A DNA stretch of 64,000 nt from Streptomyces sp. NBC_00273 (lineage in GTDB: Bacteria > Actinomycetota > Actinomycetes > Streptomycetales > Streptomycetaceae). Shown here one piece after another: positions 8,310 through 17,902 of this stretch. The stretch covers positions 2,604,001 to 2,668,000 of the forward strand of contig NZ_CP108067.1 in assembly GCF_036178145.1 (NCBI RefSeq). The letters run 5' to 3'. How positions within the stretch are numbered: position 1 is the stretch's first letter; each line of letters opens with the position of its first letter. The notes under the pieces are model-generated. The model was not told the origin of the DNA. It ran no database searches and saw only the letters and a program-made list of their open reading frames with translations. A program made the translations under genes and the position numbers.

Positions 8310-9751
8310 CCGTGGGCCTCCAGCGGCATGTCGAGGGTGAAGACCGCTCCCCCGGCGGGCCCGTTGGCCGCGCGGAGGGTTCCGCCGTGCAGGCGGACGT
8401 TCTCCAGGGTGATGGCGAGGCCGAGACCGCTGCCGGCCGAACGGGTCCTGGCCGCGTCGGCCTTGAAGAAGCGGTCGAAGATGTGCGGCAGCACCTCGGG
8501 GGCGATGCCGGGTCCGCTGTCGGCGACGTCGATCAGCAGCCGTTCGCCGTCCGCGCCCGGTGCGGTCCGTACGGTGATGCGTACGGGGGCGCTGCCGTGC
8601 CGCAGGGCGTTGCCGACGAGGTTGGCGAGGACGACGTCGAAGCGGCGCGGGTCGAGCCGGGCGCGCACCTGGTCCGGCAGTTCGGCGACGACGCGGTCGT
8701 CGACCCAGTGGCGGCGTTCCAGGGTCTTGCGGACGGCTTCGGCGATGTCCACGTCGTCGAGGTTGAGCTCGGCGGCCCGGGCGTCGAAGCGGGAGATCTC
8801 CATGAGGTCCTCGACGAGGACGGCGAGCTTGCCCGTCTCGGTGCTGACCAGGCGCAGGGCCTTGGCGGTGTCGGCGTCGAGGCGTTCGGCGTCCTCGTCG
8901 AGGACCTCGGTGACGGCGAGCATCCCGGCGAGGGGGGTGCGCAGTTCGTGGGAGACGTCGGAGGCGAAGCGGCGGGCGCGGATCTCCGCGTCCTGGAGCT
9001 CGCGCACGGACTGTTCCAGGGCGCGTGCGGTCTCGTTGAAGGTGCGGGCGAGTCCGGCGAGCTCGTCGGCGCCCCGGACCTCGATCCGGGTGTCGAGGCG
9101 GCCGCGGCCGAGGTGCTGGGCGGCCCGGCGCATGTCGCGGACCGGCCGCAGCACGCTGCGGGCGGCCAGCAGCGCGGGCACGATGGCGATGGCCAGTCCG
9201 GGGACGGCGCCCTGCTTGGCGGCGTCGACCATGGCCTCCACGGTCTGCTTCTCGGTGGAGAGCGGGACGCTGGCGTAGAAGACGGCTCCGGTGGATTCGG
9301 TGAAGCCGTTGTGCTCGAAGAGGGCGGGGACGCCGATGGTGAGCCACGGGTTGCCGCGCGCGTCCTCGACCCGCTGGAAGGCGGTGTAGTCGTGGCGGCG
9401 GACCTTCTCGCGCAGGTTGTCGGTGATCACGCTGGAGGTCGGCGTGTCGGGGTTGGTCGAGACCCGCACGCTGCCGTACTCGCCGAAGATGATCCACGGG
9501 TGCGGTTTGCCGCGCTTGCCGAGGTCGATGACGATGCGCTGGAGCTCCTGCTGGTCCAGCGGAAGACGGAACTCCTGCTGCTCGACCTGGTCCCGCAGGG
9601 TGCTGATGGCGGTGTCCTGGGTCTGCTTGAGGATCGCGTTGCGCGCCTGCTGGTAGGTGAGGGCGGCGGTGGTCACCGCGCTGATCGCGGCGACCAGCAG
9701 GAAGGCCGCGATCAGTCGGGTGCGCAGGCCCAGCGGCGCGATGCGTCTCAC
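8306..9751 (-). CDS. Membrane sensor histidine kinase (OmpR-partner type)
   Basis: A 481-residue kinase. The first transmembrane helix is at residues ~11-32, followed by an extracytoplasmic sensor domain of about 150 residues and a second membrane segment (~183-203). Then come a HAMP domain (SVLRPVRDMRRAAQHLG), a HisKA dimerisation domain with phosphorylatable His in DVSHELRTPL (~residue 266), and an HATPase_c domain with the N box NLVGNALRHG, DSGPGIAP and GSGLGLAI. It lies 6 bp after its response regulator and overlaps the lipoprotein gene by 4 bp. The order regulator-kinase-lipoprotein recalls the MtrA-MtrB-LpqB layout, but the proteins are not those. The signal is unknown. Confidence 0.92.
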   Translation of the reverse strand: MRRIAPLGLRTRLIAAFLLVAAISAVTTAALTYQQARNAILKQTQDTAISTLRDQVEQQEFRLPLDQQELQRIVIDLGKRGKPHPWIIFGEYGSVRVSTNPDTPTSSVITDNLREKVRRHDYTAFQRVEDARGNPWLTIGVPALFEHNGFTESTGAVFYASVPLSTEKQTVEAMVDAAKQGAVPGLAIAIVPALLAARSVLRPVRDMRRAAQHLGRGRLDTRIEVRGADELAGLARTFNETARALEQSVRELQDAEIRARRFASDVSHELRTPLAGMLAVTEVLDEDAERLDADTAKALRLVSTETGKLAVLVEDLMEISRFDARAAELNLDDVDIAEAVRKTLERRHWVDDRVVAELPDQVRARLDPRRFDVVLANLVGNALRHGSAPVRITVRTAPGADGERLLIDVADSGPGIAPEVLPHIFDRFFKADAARTRSAGSGLGLAITLENVRLHGGTLRAANGPAGGAVFTLDMPLEAHG

Positions 9752-9757
9752 GGTCGC

Positions 9758-10441
9758 CTACAGGGGACCGAAGCGGTAGCCGAAGCCGCGCACGGTCTGT
9801 ATGTAGCGGGGGCTCGCGTCGGGGTCCTCGACCTTGGTGCGCAGCCGGCGCACGCAGGCGTCCACGAGCCGGGCGTCGGCGTGGTAGCTGTGGTCCCAGA
9901 CGTATTCGAGGAGTTGCTGGCGGGAGAAGACCTGCTCGGGCGAGGCCGACAGGTGCAGCAGGAGCTTGATCTCGCTGGGGGCGAGGGGCACGCGCTCGCC
10001 GTTCTTGGCGACGCTCAGCCCGGCGCGGTCGATGGTCAGCTCACCGTGGTGCTCGACCCCGGAGCGGGTGCCCACGGGGTCGCTGAGCCGGCGCAGTACG
10101 GCTTTGATGCGGGCCTCGATGACCTCGGTGCGGGCGGGTTTGACGATGTAGTCGTCGGCGCCGGCCTCCAGGCCGACGACGACGTCGAAGTCGTCACCGC
10201 GGGCGGTGAGCATGATGATCGGCACCTGGCTGGTCTCGCGGATGCGGCGGCAGACCTGGACCCCGTTGATCCCCGGCAGCATCAGGTCGAGCAGGACGAG
10301 CTCGGGGCGGAAGCCGCCCATCAGCGCCAACCCTTCCTCGCCGGTCTCGGCTGAACTCACGTCGTGGCCCCGGCGGCGCAGGCCGAGGCCGACCCCCTCG
10401 CGGATGGAAGGGTCGTCCTCGATCAGCAGTACGCGTGGCAT
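9758..10441 (-). CDS. OmpR/PhoB-family response regulator
   Basis: A 227-residue regulator. Receiver domain: acidic pocket EDD near residue 9, phospho-acceptor Asp in LVLLDLMLPG (~residue 53), switch Thr in MLTARGD and Lys in YIVKPAR. The C-terminal winged helix covers about residues 130-227 and ends with the canonical YIQTVRGFGYRF. It is the first gene of the operon with the histidine kinase and the GerMN lipoprotein. The target genes are not evident. Confidence 0.93.
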   Translation of the reverse strand: MPRVLLIEDDPSIREGVGLGLRRRGHDVSSAETGEEGLALMGGFRPELVLLDLMLPGINGVQVCRRIRETSQVPIIMLTARGDDFDVVVGLEAGADDYIVKPARTEVIEARIKAVLRRLSDPVGTRSGVEHHGELTIDRAGLSVAKNGERVPLAPSEIKLLLHLSASPEQVFSRQQLLEYVWDHSYHADARLVDACVRRLRTKVEDPDASPRYIQTVRGFGYRFGPL

Positions 10442-10477
10442 CCGGTCAGTATCCCAAAGGTGTTGCGGGGGCTTTCC

Positions 10478-12187
10478 TCAGCGGCCGATCCTGCGCCACA
10501 GGGAGTTCAGCATGTCGGTGATCTCCGTCAGGCGCAGCGGCCCGGCGAGGATGACGACGACGACGGCCAGGGCGACGGTTCCCGCCCCGAGCGCGGCGAA
10601 GTCGCCGAACGGGTCGGCGGCACGGGCGGCCGCGTACCCGGCGGCGGCCGCCGGTGCGCAGGCGACGAGCAGCCGCAGGTGGGTCCGTAGGGCGGTCGCG
10701 CGCCGCTCCGTACGGGTGCCCGCGCGCGGGCCGAGCCGGCGGGCGAGGGCGTACGCGGTGACGGCGGCGCCCGCGAGGAAGGCGACGGAGGAGGCCGCGG
10801 CCATGCCGGTGACGGCCCAGCGCGGGGACAGCAGGAAGTAGGCGGCGGCGGACAGTCCGGCGGTGAGGGCGGCGATGACCAGGTTGAGGAAGAAGGGGGT
10901 CCGGGTGTCGGAGAGGGCGTAGAAGCCGCGCGAGAGGACGTACTGCGCGGAGTAGGCGATCAGGCCGGGCGCGAAGGCGATGAGGATGCCCGCCATGACC
11001 TCGATGTCGGCGGCGCCGATGCGGCCGTACTCGAAGACGCTGCCCATCACCCAGGGGGCGAGGGCGGCGAAGAGCGCGGCGGCGGGTACGACGAGGGCGG
11101 CGCTGGAGCGCAGGGCGTAGGAGATGTCGCGGCGTACGGCGCCGAGGTCGCCCTCGGTGGCGGCCGCGCTCATCCGTGGCATCAGGGCGGTCACGAGGGA
11201 GACGGTGATGATGCCCTGGGGGACGATCCACAGCTGGTAGGCGTTGCTGTAGGCGGTGTAGCCGGCGCCGCCCGCGAGTCCGGCATCCACGGCGTGCTGT
11301 TCGGTGGCGGTGGAGAGCCGGGTGACGACCCAGTAGGCGATCTGGTTGGTGAGGACGAGCATGACCAGCCAGCCCGCGTTGCGCAGCGGGCGGCCGAGGC
11401 CGCTGCCGCGCCAGTCGAAGCGGGGGCGCCAGCGGAAGCGGGCGGCGCGCAGCGAGGGGACGAGGGCGAGGGCCTGGATGACGATGCCGAGGGTGGTGCC
11501 GAGGCCCAGGAGCCGCGTCTCGGCGGCGGTGAGGCCGGCCGCACCTCCTTGACTGCCCTGGGAGACCACGAGGAAGAGTCCGAAGACGCCGATGATGACG
11601 AGGTTGTTGAGGACCGGGGTCCACATCATCGCGCCGAACCGGCCGCGCGCGTTCAGCACCTGCCCGAGCAGGGTGAAGAGTCCGTAGAAGAGGATCTGCG
11701 GCAGGCAGTAGCGGGCCAGGGCCACGGTGGTGCTCGCCTGGGCGCCGTCGTAGTCGGTGTAGACCGAGACGATCAGCGGGGCGGCGAAGACGGCGACGGT
11801 GGTGAGCGCCACGAGGGCGACGGTGCAGGCGGTGAGCAGCCGGTCGGTGTAGGCGGTTCCGCCGTCCGCGTGCTCCTTGGCGGCCCGGACCAGCTCGGGT
11901 ACGAAGACGGCGTTGAGCGCGCCTCCGATGAGCAGGATGTAGATGATGTTCGGGACGGTGTTGGCGACGGCGTAGCCGTCGGCGAGGAGGCTGGCGCCCA
12001 GCGCCGCGACGACGACGGCGGAGCGGATGAATCCGGTGGCCCGGGAGACGATCGATCCGGCGGCCATGAGCGCGCCGCTGCGCAGCACCGAGGTCTTCCC
12101 GGACGGCGCGTCGGCGGCGTCCGGGGTGGCGGCCCCGCTGCTGTCGGTGCCGGTGCGGGTGCCGCTCTCGGTGTCGGTGGCCGTCAC
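10478..12187 (-). CDS. murJ: MurJ/MviN lipid II flippase
   Basis: A 569-residue MATE/MOP-superfamily membrane protein with about 14 hydrophobic helices, starting after a ~35-residue polar N-terminus. MurJ flips undecaprenyl-linked peptidoglycan precursor across the membrane. Family landmarks include SRATGFIRSAVVV near the first helix, the Arg-containing RGRFGAMMWTPVLNN and YSAQYVLSRGFYALSDTRTPF. The start is a GTG that overlaps the upstream FemX stop (GTGA), which indicates co-translation of a cell-wall pair. It is shorter than the essential MurJ of actinobacteria that carry a pseudokinase tail, and may be a paralogue. Confidence 0.88.
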   Translation of the reverse strand: MTATDTESGTRTGTDSSGAATPDAADAPSGKTSVLRSGALMAAGSIVSRATGFIRSAVVVAALGASLLADGYAVANTVPNIIYILLIGGALNAVFVPELVRAAKEHADGGTAYTDRLLTACTVALVALTTVAVFAAPLIVSVYTDYDGAQASTTVALARYCLPQILFYGLFTLLGQVLNARGRFGAMMWTPVLNNLVIIGVFGLFLVVSQGSQGGAAGLTAAETRLLGLGTTLGIVIQALALVPSLRAARFRWRPRFDWRGSGLGRPLRNAGWLVMLVLTNQIAYWVVTRLSTATEQHAVDAGLAGGAGYTAYSNAYQLWIVPQGIITVSLVTALMPRMSAAATEGDLGAVRRDISYALRSSAALVVPAAALFAALAPWVMGSVFEYGRIGAADIEVMAGILIAFAPGLIAYSAQYVLSRGFYALSDTRTPFFLNLVIAALTAGLSAAAYFLLSPRWAVTGMAAASSVAFLAGAAVTAYALARRLGPRAGTRTERRATALRTHLRLLVACAPAAAAGYAAARAADPFGDFAALGAGTVALAVVVVILAGPLRLTEITDMLNSLWRRIGR

Positions 12188-13353
12188 CGGCGGGCCAGGT
12201 AGGCCTGGAACGCCTTGTAGAGCGCCGCGTTGGCGACTCCGTCCATCGGTATCTCCCACTCTCCGAGCGTTTCGACGACCTGTCCGCCGGTGCCGAGCTT
12301 CCAGCGCAGCAGTCCGAACGAGCGTTCGTCGGGGTCGAGGGTGGAGGGTACCCCGCGCATGTCGTATTCCTCCGCTCCGAGGGCGTGTGCGTCGCACATC
12401 ATGCGCCACTGCAGGGCGTTGCTGGGCCGTACCTCGCGGCGGTGGTCGGCGGAGGCGCCCGTCTGGTACCAGACCCGGTTCCCGGCGGTGATCATCGTGT
12501 GGGCGGCGAGGATCTCCCCCCGGTGGACGCCCAGGTAGAGCCGCATGCGGCCGGGCTGTTCCTCGTTCAGGACCCGGTACTGCTGCTCGTAGTACGCGAG
12601 GGAGCGGCCGAGGCGGAAGCCGTCGCGCTCCTCGGTGATGCTCAGCAGCCGGTAGAACTCGGGCAGGTCGGCGTAGGTGCCGATGACCGTCTCCACGCCG
12701 GCCTTCGTGGCCTTGCGCACGTTGCGCCGCCATTCCTGGTTGAGACCCGACCACACCTCGTCGAGGGTGCGGCCGGCCAGCGGCACGCGGAAGACGTGGC
12801 GGGGCTGGGCATCGCCGTCGTCCTCGCCGCCGCACCGCTTCCAGCCGCGGGTGCGCAGCCGGTCGGCGAGGGCGGCGCCCACCGGGTCGACCTCGGTGGC
12901 GAGCACGTCGGAGATCTGCCGTCCGGGCCCGGTCGCGGCCTTGGCGGTGGCCGCGTCCCAGCGACGGTAGGCGGGGGTGGGGCCGATGCGGACGGCGAAG
13001 GCGCCGGAGGCGCGCAGGTGGCGCAGGAGCGGGTTCAGCCAGCGGTCGACCTGCGGGTCGGACCAGTCGACGACGGGCCCTTCGGGGAGATAGGCGAAGT
13101 ATTTCCGCGTGCCGGGGAATTGCCGGTAGAGAACGAGTCCGGCTCCCTGAATCTCACCTTCCGGATAGTGCCATCCGACCCTTTCCGAGCGCCAGAGGTC
13201 CTTTACCCGCGCCCAGGACGGGTACTGGAGAAAACTCGCGCCTCCGTGCCAGTGGAGGAAGGTCTGGTATTCGGTGACGGACAGGGCGCGCACCCGGAGC
13301 TGCCCGTCCTGGTCATGGTCCTGCTGGGCGGGGTTCACGAGCAGTGCACACAC
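12184..13353 (-). CDS. FemX-like tRNA-dependent peptidoglycan interpeptide ligase
   Basis: A 389-residue FemABX-family protein with two GNAT-like subdomains. It should add the first bridge amino acid (Gly in Streptomyces) from aminoacyl-tRNA to the lipid-linked stem peptide. Visible features are SFLQYPSWARVKDLW near residue 40, VWSGLNQEWRRNVRKA at the linker and YDMRGVPSTLDPDE in the C-terminal subdomain. The start is a GTG with AGGAAGG about nine bases upstream. It is first in a two-gene operon with murJ, fitting substrate modification followed by flipping. Codon use is ordinary. Confidence 0.87.
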   Translation of the reverse strand: MCALLVNPAQQDHDQDGQLRVRALSVTEYQTFLHWHGGASFLQYPSWARVKDLWRSERVGWHYPEGEIQGAGLVLYRQFPGTRKYFAYLPEGPVVDWSDPQVDRWLNPLLRHLRASGAFAVRIGPTPAYRRWDAATAKAATGPGRQISDVLATEVDPVGAALADRLRTRGWKRCGGEDDGDAQPRHVFRVPLAGRTLDEVWSGLNQEWRRNVRKATKAGVETVIGTYADLPEFYRLLSITEERDGFRLGRSLAYYEQQYRVLNEEQPGRMRLYLGVHRGEILAAHTMITAGNRVWYQTGASADHRREVRPSNALQWRMMCDAHALGAEEYDMRGVPSTLDPDERSFGLLRWKLGTGGQVVETLGEWEIPMDGVANAALYKAFQAYLARR

Positions 13354-13576
13354 GGCAGACAGCCTTCCTGTTCGTCCTGACGGTCTCTCACAGGACTCTC
13401 ACAGCGGACCGTGACCGAACTGCGCGGCGTTTGTGACCGGATGATGACCGTTTCGCTGCGGTCCACGTCACAAGCGGGAGGACGAGCTTTTCTGCCGAAT
13501 GCGGAACCTAAAGTCGCCTCGTTCGCATCTCCTTTTGCGAACGTTCATCGCCACCACTACTCGAAGGGGCCCTTCG

Positions 13577-14770
13577 TTGAGCCGTATACGCCGCACCGCC
13601 ATGGCGGGCACCGCACTGCTGGCCGCCTCGCTCACCGCCTGTTCGGGCGGGAGCGACGGTGGCGGCGACGACAAGGGCAAGACCGAGCTGAAGCCGAAGA
13701 CGGCCATGGCGGTCTCGGTGAACCTCACGGGCGATCAGGTCAAGGCGGGCCAGCCGGTGACGGTGACCGTCGCCGAGGGCAAGTTGGCCCAGGTGAAGGT
13801 GACCGACGCCAAGGGCGCGGAGCTGCCGGGGAAGATATCCGACGACGGGAAGACCTGGACCTCGGAGCGCAACGCCCCGCCCGGTGCGGAGTACAAGGTC
13901 GAGGCGCAGAACACCGAGAGCCAGAGCGCCACCACGCAGTTCAAGACCGGCCCCGCCGACAAGGTGAACAAGGTCGCGATCAACATCTCCAAGGGCAGCA
14001 CGGTGGGCGTGGCGATGCCGGTGTCCCTCGTCTTCGACAACCCGGTGACGAACAAGGCCGAGGTGGAGAAGCAGCTCAAGGTCACCACCTCGGACAACAC
14101 CGAGGGCTCCTGGGGCTGGATCAAGGACTACGACGGCAAGGACCGCGTCGACTGGCGGCCCAAGGACTACTGGAAGTCCGGCACGGACGTGAAGGTCGAC
14201 ATGCACCTGAACGGCGTGGACTCCGGCAAGGGCGGCGGGCTGTTCGCCCGCGACTACAACACCGAGTTCAAGATCGGCAAGGACCGCCGGATCCAGGTCA
14301 GCCTCGACACGAAGAAGATGTCGGTGACCCAGGACGGCCAGGCGCTCAAGACGGTCCCGATCTCGGCCGGCACTCCCGGCGGCAAGAAGGCCTCCTGGTC
14401 CGGGAAGATGGTGATCATGTCGAAGGAGGGCACCATCCGGATGGACTCCCAGACGGTGGGCCTGGACAACGCCTACAACAAGATGGTCGATTACTCGATG
14501 CGTCTGACCTGGTCCGGCATGTACGCGCACGCCGCGCCGTGGAACGAGGGCAACTTCGGCCGCGCCAACAGCAGTTCCGGCTGCGTGGGCATGAGCGACG
14601 CCAACGCCAAGGAGTTCTTCGGAGAGTCCCAGATCGGCGACGCCTTCGAGGTGGTCGGCGAAGGTTCGAAGGGCAACGCCGACATCGGCAACGGCTACGG
14701 CGAGTGGAACCTGACGTGGGACCAGTGGAAGGCCAAGAGCGCCCTGTCCGGCGCCCCGCAGAACGGCTGA
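13577..14770 (+). CDS. L,D-transpeptidase lipoprotein (YkuD domain)
   Basis: A 397-residue exported lipoprotein that would form 3-3 peptidoglycan cross-links. The TTG at 13577 is chosen because GAAGGGG lies seven bases upstream and the signal (LLAASLTAC lipobox) then begins promptly; an upstream ATG at 13499 has no ribosome site. After the lipobox come two Ig-like domains (to ~residue 230) and the YkuD catalytic domain. Its His/Cys motif is HAAPWNEGNFGRANSSSGCVG, with the nucleophile Cys in SSGCVGMS, and a Trp-rich tail follows. Divergent neighbours FemX/MurJ share the cell-wall theme. The ribosome site lies inside a small inverted repeat (CGAAG/CTTCG). Confidence 0.88.
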   Translation: MSRIRRTAMAGTALLAASLTACSGGSDGGGDDKGKTELKPKTAMAVSVNLTGDQVKAGQPVTVTVAEGKLAQVKVTDAKGAELPGKISDDGKTWTSERNAPPGAEYKVEAQNTESQSATTQFKTGPADKVNKVAINISKGSTVGVAMPVSLVFDNPVTNKAEVEKQLKVTTSDNTEGSWGWIKDYDGKDRVDWRPKDYWKSGTDVKVDMHLNGVDSGKGGGLFARDYNTEFKIGKDRRIQVSLDTKKMSVTQDGQALKTVPISAGTPGGKKASWSGKMVIMSKEGTIRMDSQTVGLDNAYNKMVDYSMRLTWSGMYAHAAPWNEGNFGRANSSSGCVGMSDANAKEFFGESQIGDAFEVVGEGSKGNADIGNGYGEWNLTWDQWKAKSALSGAPQNG

Positions 14771-14822
14771 CGGCCGCGCCGCAGTTCGTCCACCGCGGTC
14801 GGTCCACCGTGACCGCCCAATC

Positions 14823-14887
14823 GTTACCGGCACGTAACTTACCCACGGGTTACTTTCGGTAACGCGCTCCCGTTACCGTCGGGTCAC
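14823..14887. promoter_or_regulatory. Array of GTNAC pentamers at ~11-bp spacing (MtrA/GlnR-box-like)
   Basis: Pentamers GTTAC 14823, GTAAC 14834, CTTAC 14838, GTTAC 14849, GTAAC 14859, GTTAC 14872 and GTCAC 14883 recur at mostly 10-11 bp start-to-start. This is one helical turn and the architecture of GlnR/MtrA boxes (GTNAC-N6-GNAAC). The array is 36-100 bp upstream of the secreted hydrolase gene at 14923. A similar array occurs at 55002-55055. Confidence 0.55.
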
Positions 14888-14922
14888 TTTGACGACCCCG
14901 GCGTACGCGTGAGGAGCGAGGG

Positions 14923-16509
14923 ATGCGACGCACCACCACCGCCGCGGCCGTGGCGACCCTACTGGCGGCAACCGCCCTGGGCCTGGCCCCGCACCAGGCC
15001 CAGGCGGCTCCGGCCGCCACCGTGACAGCCGCCGACGACGCCTCCTCGCAGATCCGCTTCCACGACATCCCCGGCTCCGGCGGGGTCACCCTCAAGGGCA
15101 ACGTCTTCACCCCGGCCGGGGCCTCGAGCGGCCGGACCTACCCGCTGATCGTGCTCCCCACCAGCTGGGGCCTGCCACAGGTCGAGTACGTCGCCCAGGC
15201 CAAGAAGCTCGCCGACTCCGGTTACGTCGTGGTCAGTTACACCTCCCGCGGCTTCTGGCTCTCCGGCGGCAGCATCGAGGTGGCCGGCCCGCCGGACATC
15301 GCCGACGTCAGCGCCGTCATCGACTGGGCCCTCGCCAACTCCCCCGCCGACGCGGACCGCATCGGCCTCGGCGGGGTCTCGTACGCCGCCGGCATCACCC
15401 TGCTGGCCTCCGCGCACGACCCGCGCATCAAGGCCGTGGTCGCGATGAGCGGCTGGGCCGACCTCATCGACTCCATCTACTCCGGCCGCACCCAGCACCT
15501 CCAGGCCGCCGCGATGCTCGGCGCCGCCGGATACCTCACCGGCCGCCCCGGACCCGAACTCAAGACGCTCCTCGGCAACTTCCTCGGCTCCCGGCTGGAC
15601 CAGGAGCAGCAGATGATCGAGTGGGGCAAGAAGCGTTCGGCCTCCGAACAGGTGGACCGGATCAACGCCAACGGCGCCGCGATCATGCTCGGCAACGCCT
15701 GGGGCGACACCATCTTCCCGCCCAACCAGTACGCGAAGTTCTACGAGCGGCTGACCGGCCCCAAGCGCCTGGAGTTCCGGCCCGGGGACCACGCCACCGC
15801 CGAGGGCACGGGCCTGCTGGGGCTGCCCAACGACACCTGGACCAACGCGCACCGCTGGTTCGACCGCTACCTCAAGGGCGAGCGCAACGGCATCGACACC
15901 GAGGCCCCGGTGCAGATCAAGTCCCGTAGCGACGACGGGTACGAGGGCTACGCCGACTGGAAGTCGGTCGGCTCCGGGGGCACCGAGAGGCTGGCGCTCT
16001 CCGACGGCGAGCACCTCTTCGCCAACGTCGACTCCGGCGCCAACGGCGGCGTCCTCCTCCTCTCCAGCGCCCTCGACCAGTTCGTGAAGGCGCCGCCGAT
16101 CGCCTCCGTCCCGCTCCTGCCCCGGGCCTTCGCGGCCGTCTGGCAGTCGCAGCGCTACGACGAGGCGCGCCGGATCCGCGGCACCGTGGAGCTGCACACC
16201 ACCGTCACCCCCACCAAGGGCGACGGCACCTTCGTCGCGTACCTCTACGACGTGGGCCCGCTCGGCATCGGCAAGCTCGTCAGCAACGCCCCGTACACCT
16301 TCCACGGGAAGGCTCCCGGCCGGGCCTTCGGCGTGGACCTGGAGCTGTTCTCCACCGCCTACGACGTCCCGGCCGGCCACCGGCTCGCCCTCGTCATCGA
16401 CACCGTCGACCCGCTCTACATCGAGCACAACCCCCTCGGCGCGCAGCTGACCTTCTCCTCGCCGCGCACCGATCCCAGCTACGTGTCGGTGCCGCTGCGC
16501 GAGCAGTGA
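14923..16509 (+). CDS. Secreted CocE/X-Pro dipeptidyl-peptidase-like alpha/beta hydrolase
   Basis: A 528-residue protein with a Sec signal (cleavage near AQAAPA, ~residue 30). The alpha/beta-hydrolase domain has nucleophile Ser in GGVSYAAG (~residue 153), an Asp in NAWGDTIFPP and a His in RPGDHAT. The last ~150 residues form the beta-jellyroll typical of the CocE/NonD and PepX C-terminal domain (VELHTTVTPTKGDGTFVAYL). The family hydrolyses esters or X-Pro peptides; which one is not decidable. It is monocistronic behind a putative GTNAC-repeat promoter, and its stop lies 3 bp from the convergent ABC ATPase stop. Confidence 0.85.
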   Translation: MRRTTTAAAVATLLAATALGLAPHQAQAAPAATVTAADDASSQIRFHDIPGSGGVTLKGNVFTPAGASSGRTYPLIVLPTSWGLPQVEYVAQAKKLADSGYVVVSYTSRGFWLSGGSIEVAGPPDIADVSAVIDWALANSPADADRIGLGGVSYAAGITLLASAHDPRIKAVVAMSGWADLIDSIYSGRTQHLQAAAMLGAAGYLTGRPGPELKTLLGNFLGSRLDQEQQMIEWGKKRSASEQVDRINANGAAIMLGNAWGDTIFPPNQYAKFYERLTGPKRLEFRPGDHATAEGTGLLGLPNDTWTNAHRWFDRYLKGERNGIDTEAPVQIKSRSDDGYEGYADWKSVGSGGTERLALSDGEHLFANVDSGANGGVLLLSSALDQFVKAPPIASVPLLPRAFAAVWQSQRYDEARRIRGTVELHTTVTPTKGDGTFVAYLYDVGPLGIGKLVSNAPYTFHGKAPGRAFGVDLELFSTAYDVPAGHRLALVIDTVDPLYIEHNPLGAQLTFSSPRTDPSYVSVPLREQ

Positions 16510-16512
16510 CCG

Positions 16513-17256
<744 letters not shown>

Positions 17257-17380
17257 CTGCTGCCCTGCCCACGTGTCGGAGTCGGTCTCGGTGTCGGCCC
17301 CGGTGTGCCGGGGTCAGCGCAAACTATCCGGCTCCGGAAGGGCACTTCGCACGCGGGGGGAGCCGCGACACGCCGGGGCG

Positions 17381-17821
17381 TCAGCCCTCGGACGCCTCGG
17401 CGTACGCCTGGCTGAGCTCGGGGGATCCCGTCATCGCCCAGGACAGGCCCGACTCGATCACGTTCAGCTCCCGGCCCGAGGCCAGCCGGATCACCGGCTG
17501 GCCGTTGGGCCACACCCGCCACGCGGCTCCCGGAACGGTCCGGATGATCACGGTCCCGAGGTAGAAGCCGGCGTCGTTGCCGAGCCAGGGCACCGCCTCG
17601 GGGTCCCGCCGCCAGCGCGGCATCAGCTGGTCCAGGGCCTCCAACGAGCCCTGGCTCTCGTCGAGTTCGAGCCCGGCCGCCCTCGCCTGGACGCGCAGCA
17701 TCTCGCACTCCGAGAACAACTCGGCGACGCCCTCGGGGTCGTCCGCGAGGGCGGCGGCGAGTCCCGTGCCCTGTTCCGTTTCGCGTCGGTTCAGCCAGTT
17801 GCCCAGGAAAGGGATGTTCAT
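17381..17821 (-). CDS. Conserved streptomycete protein, DUF6278-like
   Basis: A 146-residue protein starting MNIPFLGNWLNRRE, with an acidic N-terminal helical half and a C-terminal half rich in strands (YLGTVIIRTVPGAAWRVWPNGQPVIRL). It has no signal peptide and no membrane segment. I associate it with DUF6278, seen across Streptomyces with unknown function; that assignment is from memory of the N-terminal sequence and is moderately secure. It looks like an independent gene between the ABC ATPase and exonuclease III. Confidence 0.7.
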   Translation of the reverse strand: MNIPFLGNWLNRRETEQGTGLAAALADDPEGVAELFSECEMLRVQARAAGLELDESQGSLEALDQLMPRWRRDPEAVPWLGNDAGFYLGTVIIRTVPGAAWRVWPNGQPVIRLASGRELNVIESGLSWAMTGSPELSQAYAEASEG

Positions 17822-17902
17822 ACCGCCCAGCGTCGCACCAGGATCCGCCCCTGACCACAGGGCGCGCCTGGATCCGTCGGCCCGGATGGCACCGGCTACC
17901 GG

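Noticed and set aside
6420..10441. P450 and two-component genes considered as part of a biosynthetic gene cluster
   Set aside because: No synthase, cyclase, tailoring set or resistance gene adjoins them; neighbours are housekeeping and envelope genes.
13499..13576. Upstream ATG as start of the L,D-transpeptidase
   Set aside because: It would add 26 residues before the signal peptide and lacks a ribosome site, whereas the TTG at 13577 has one at good spacing.
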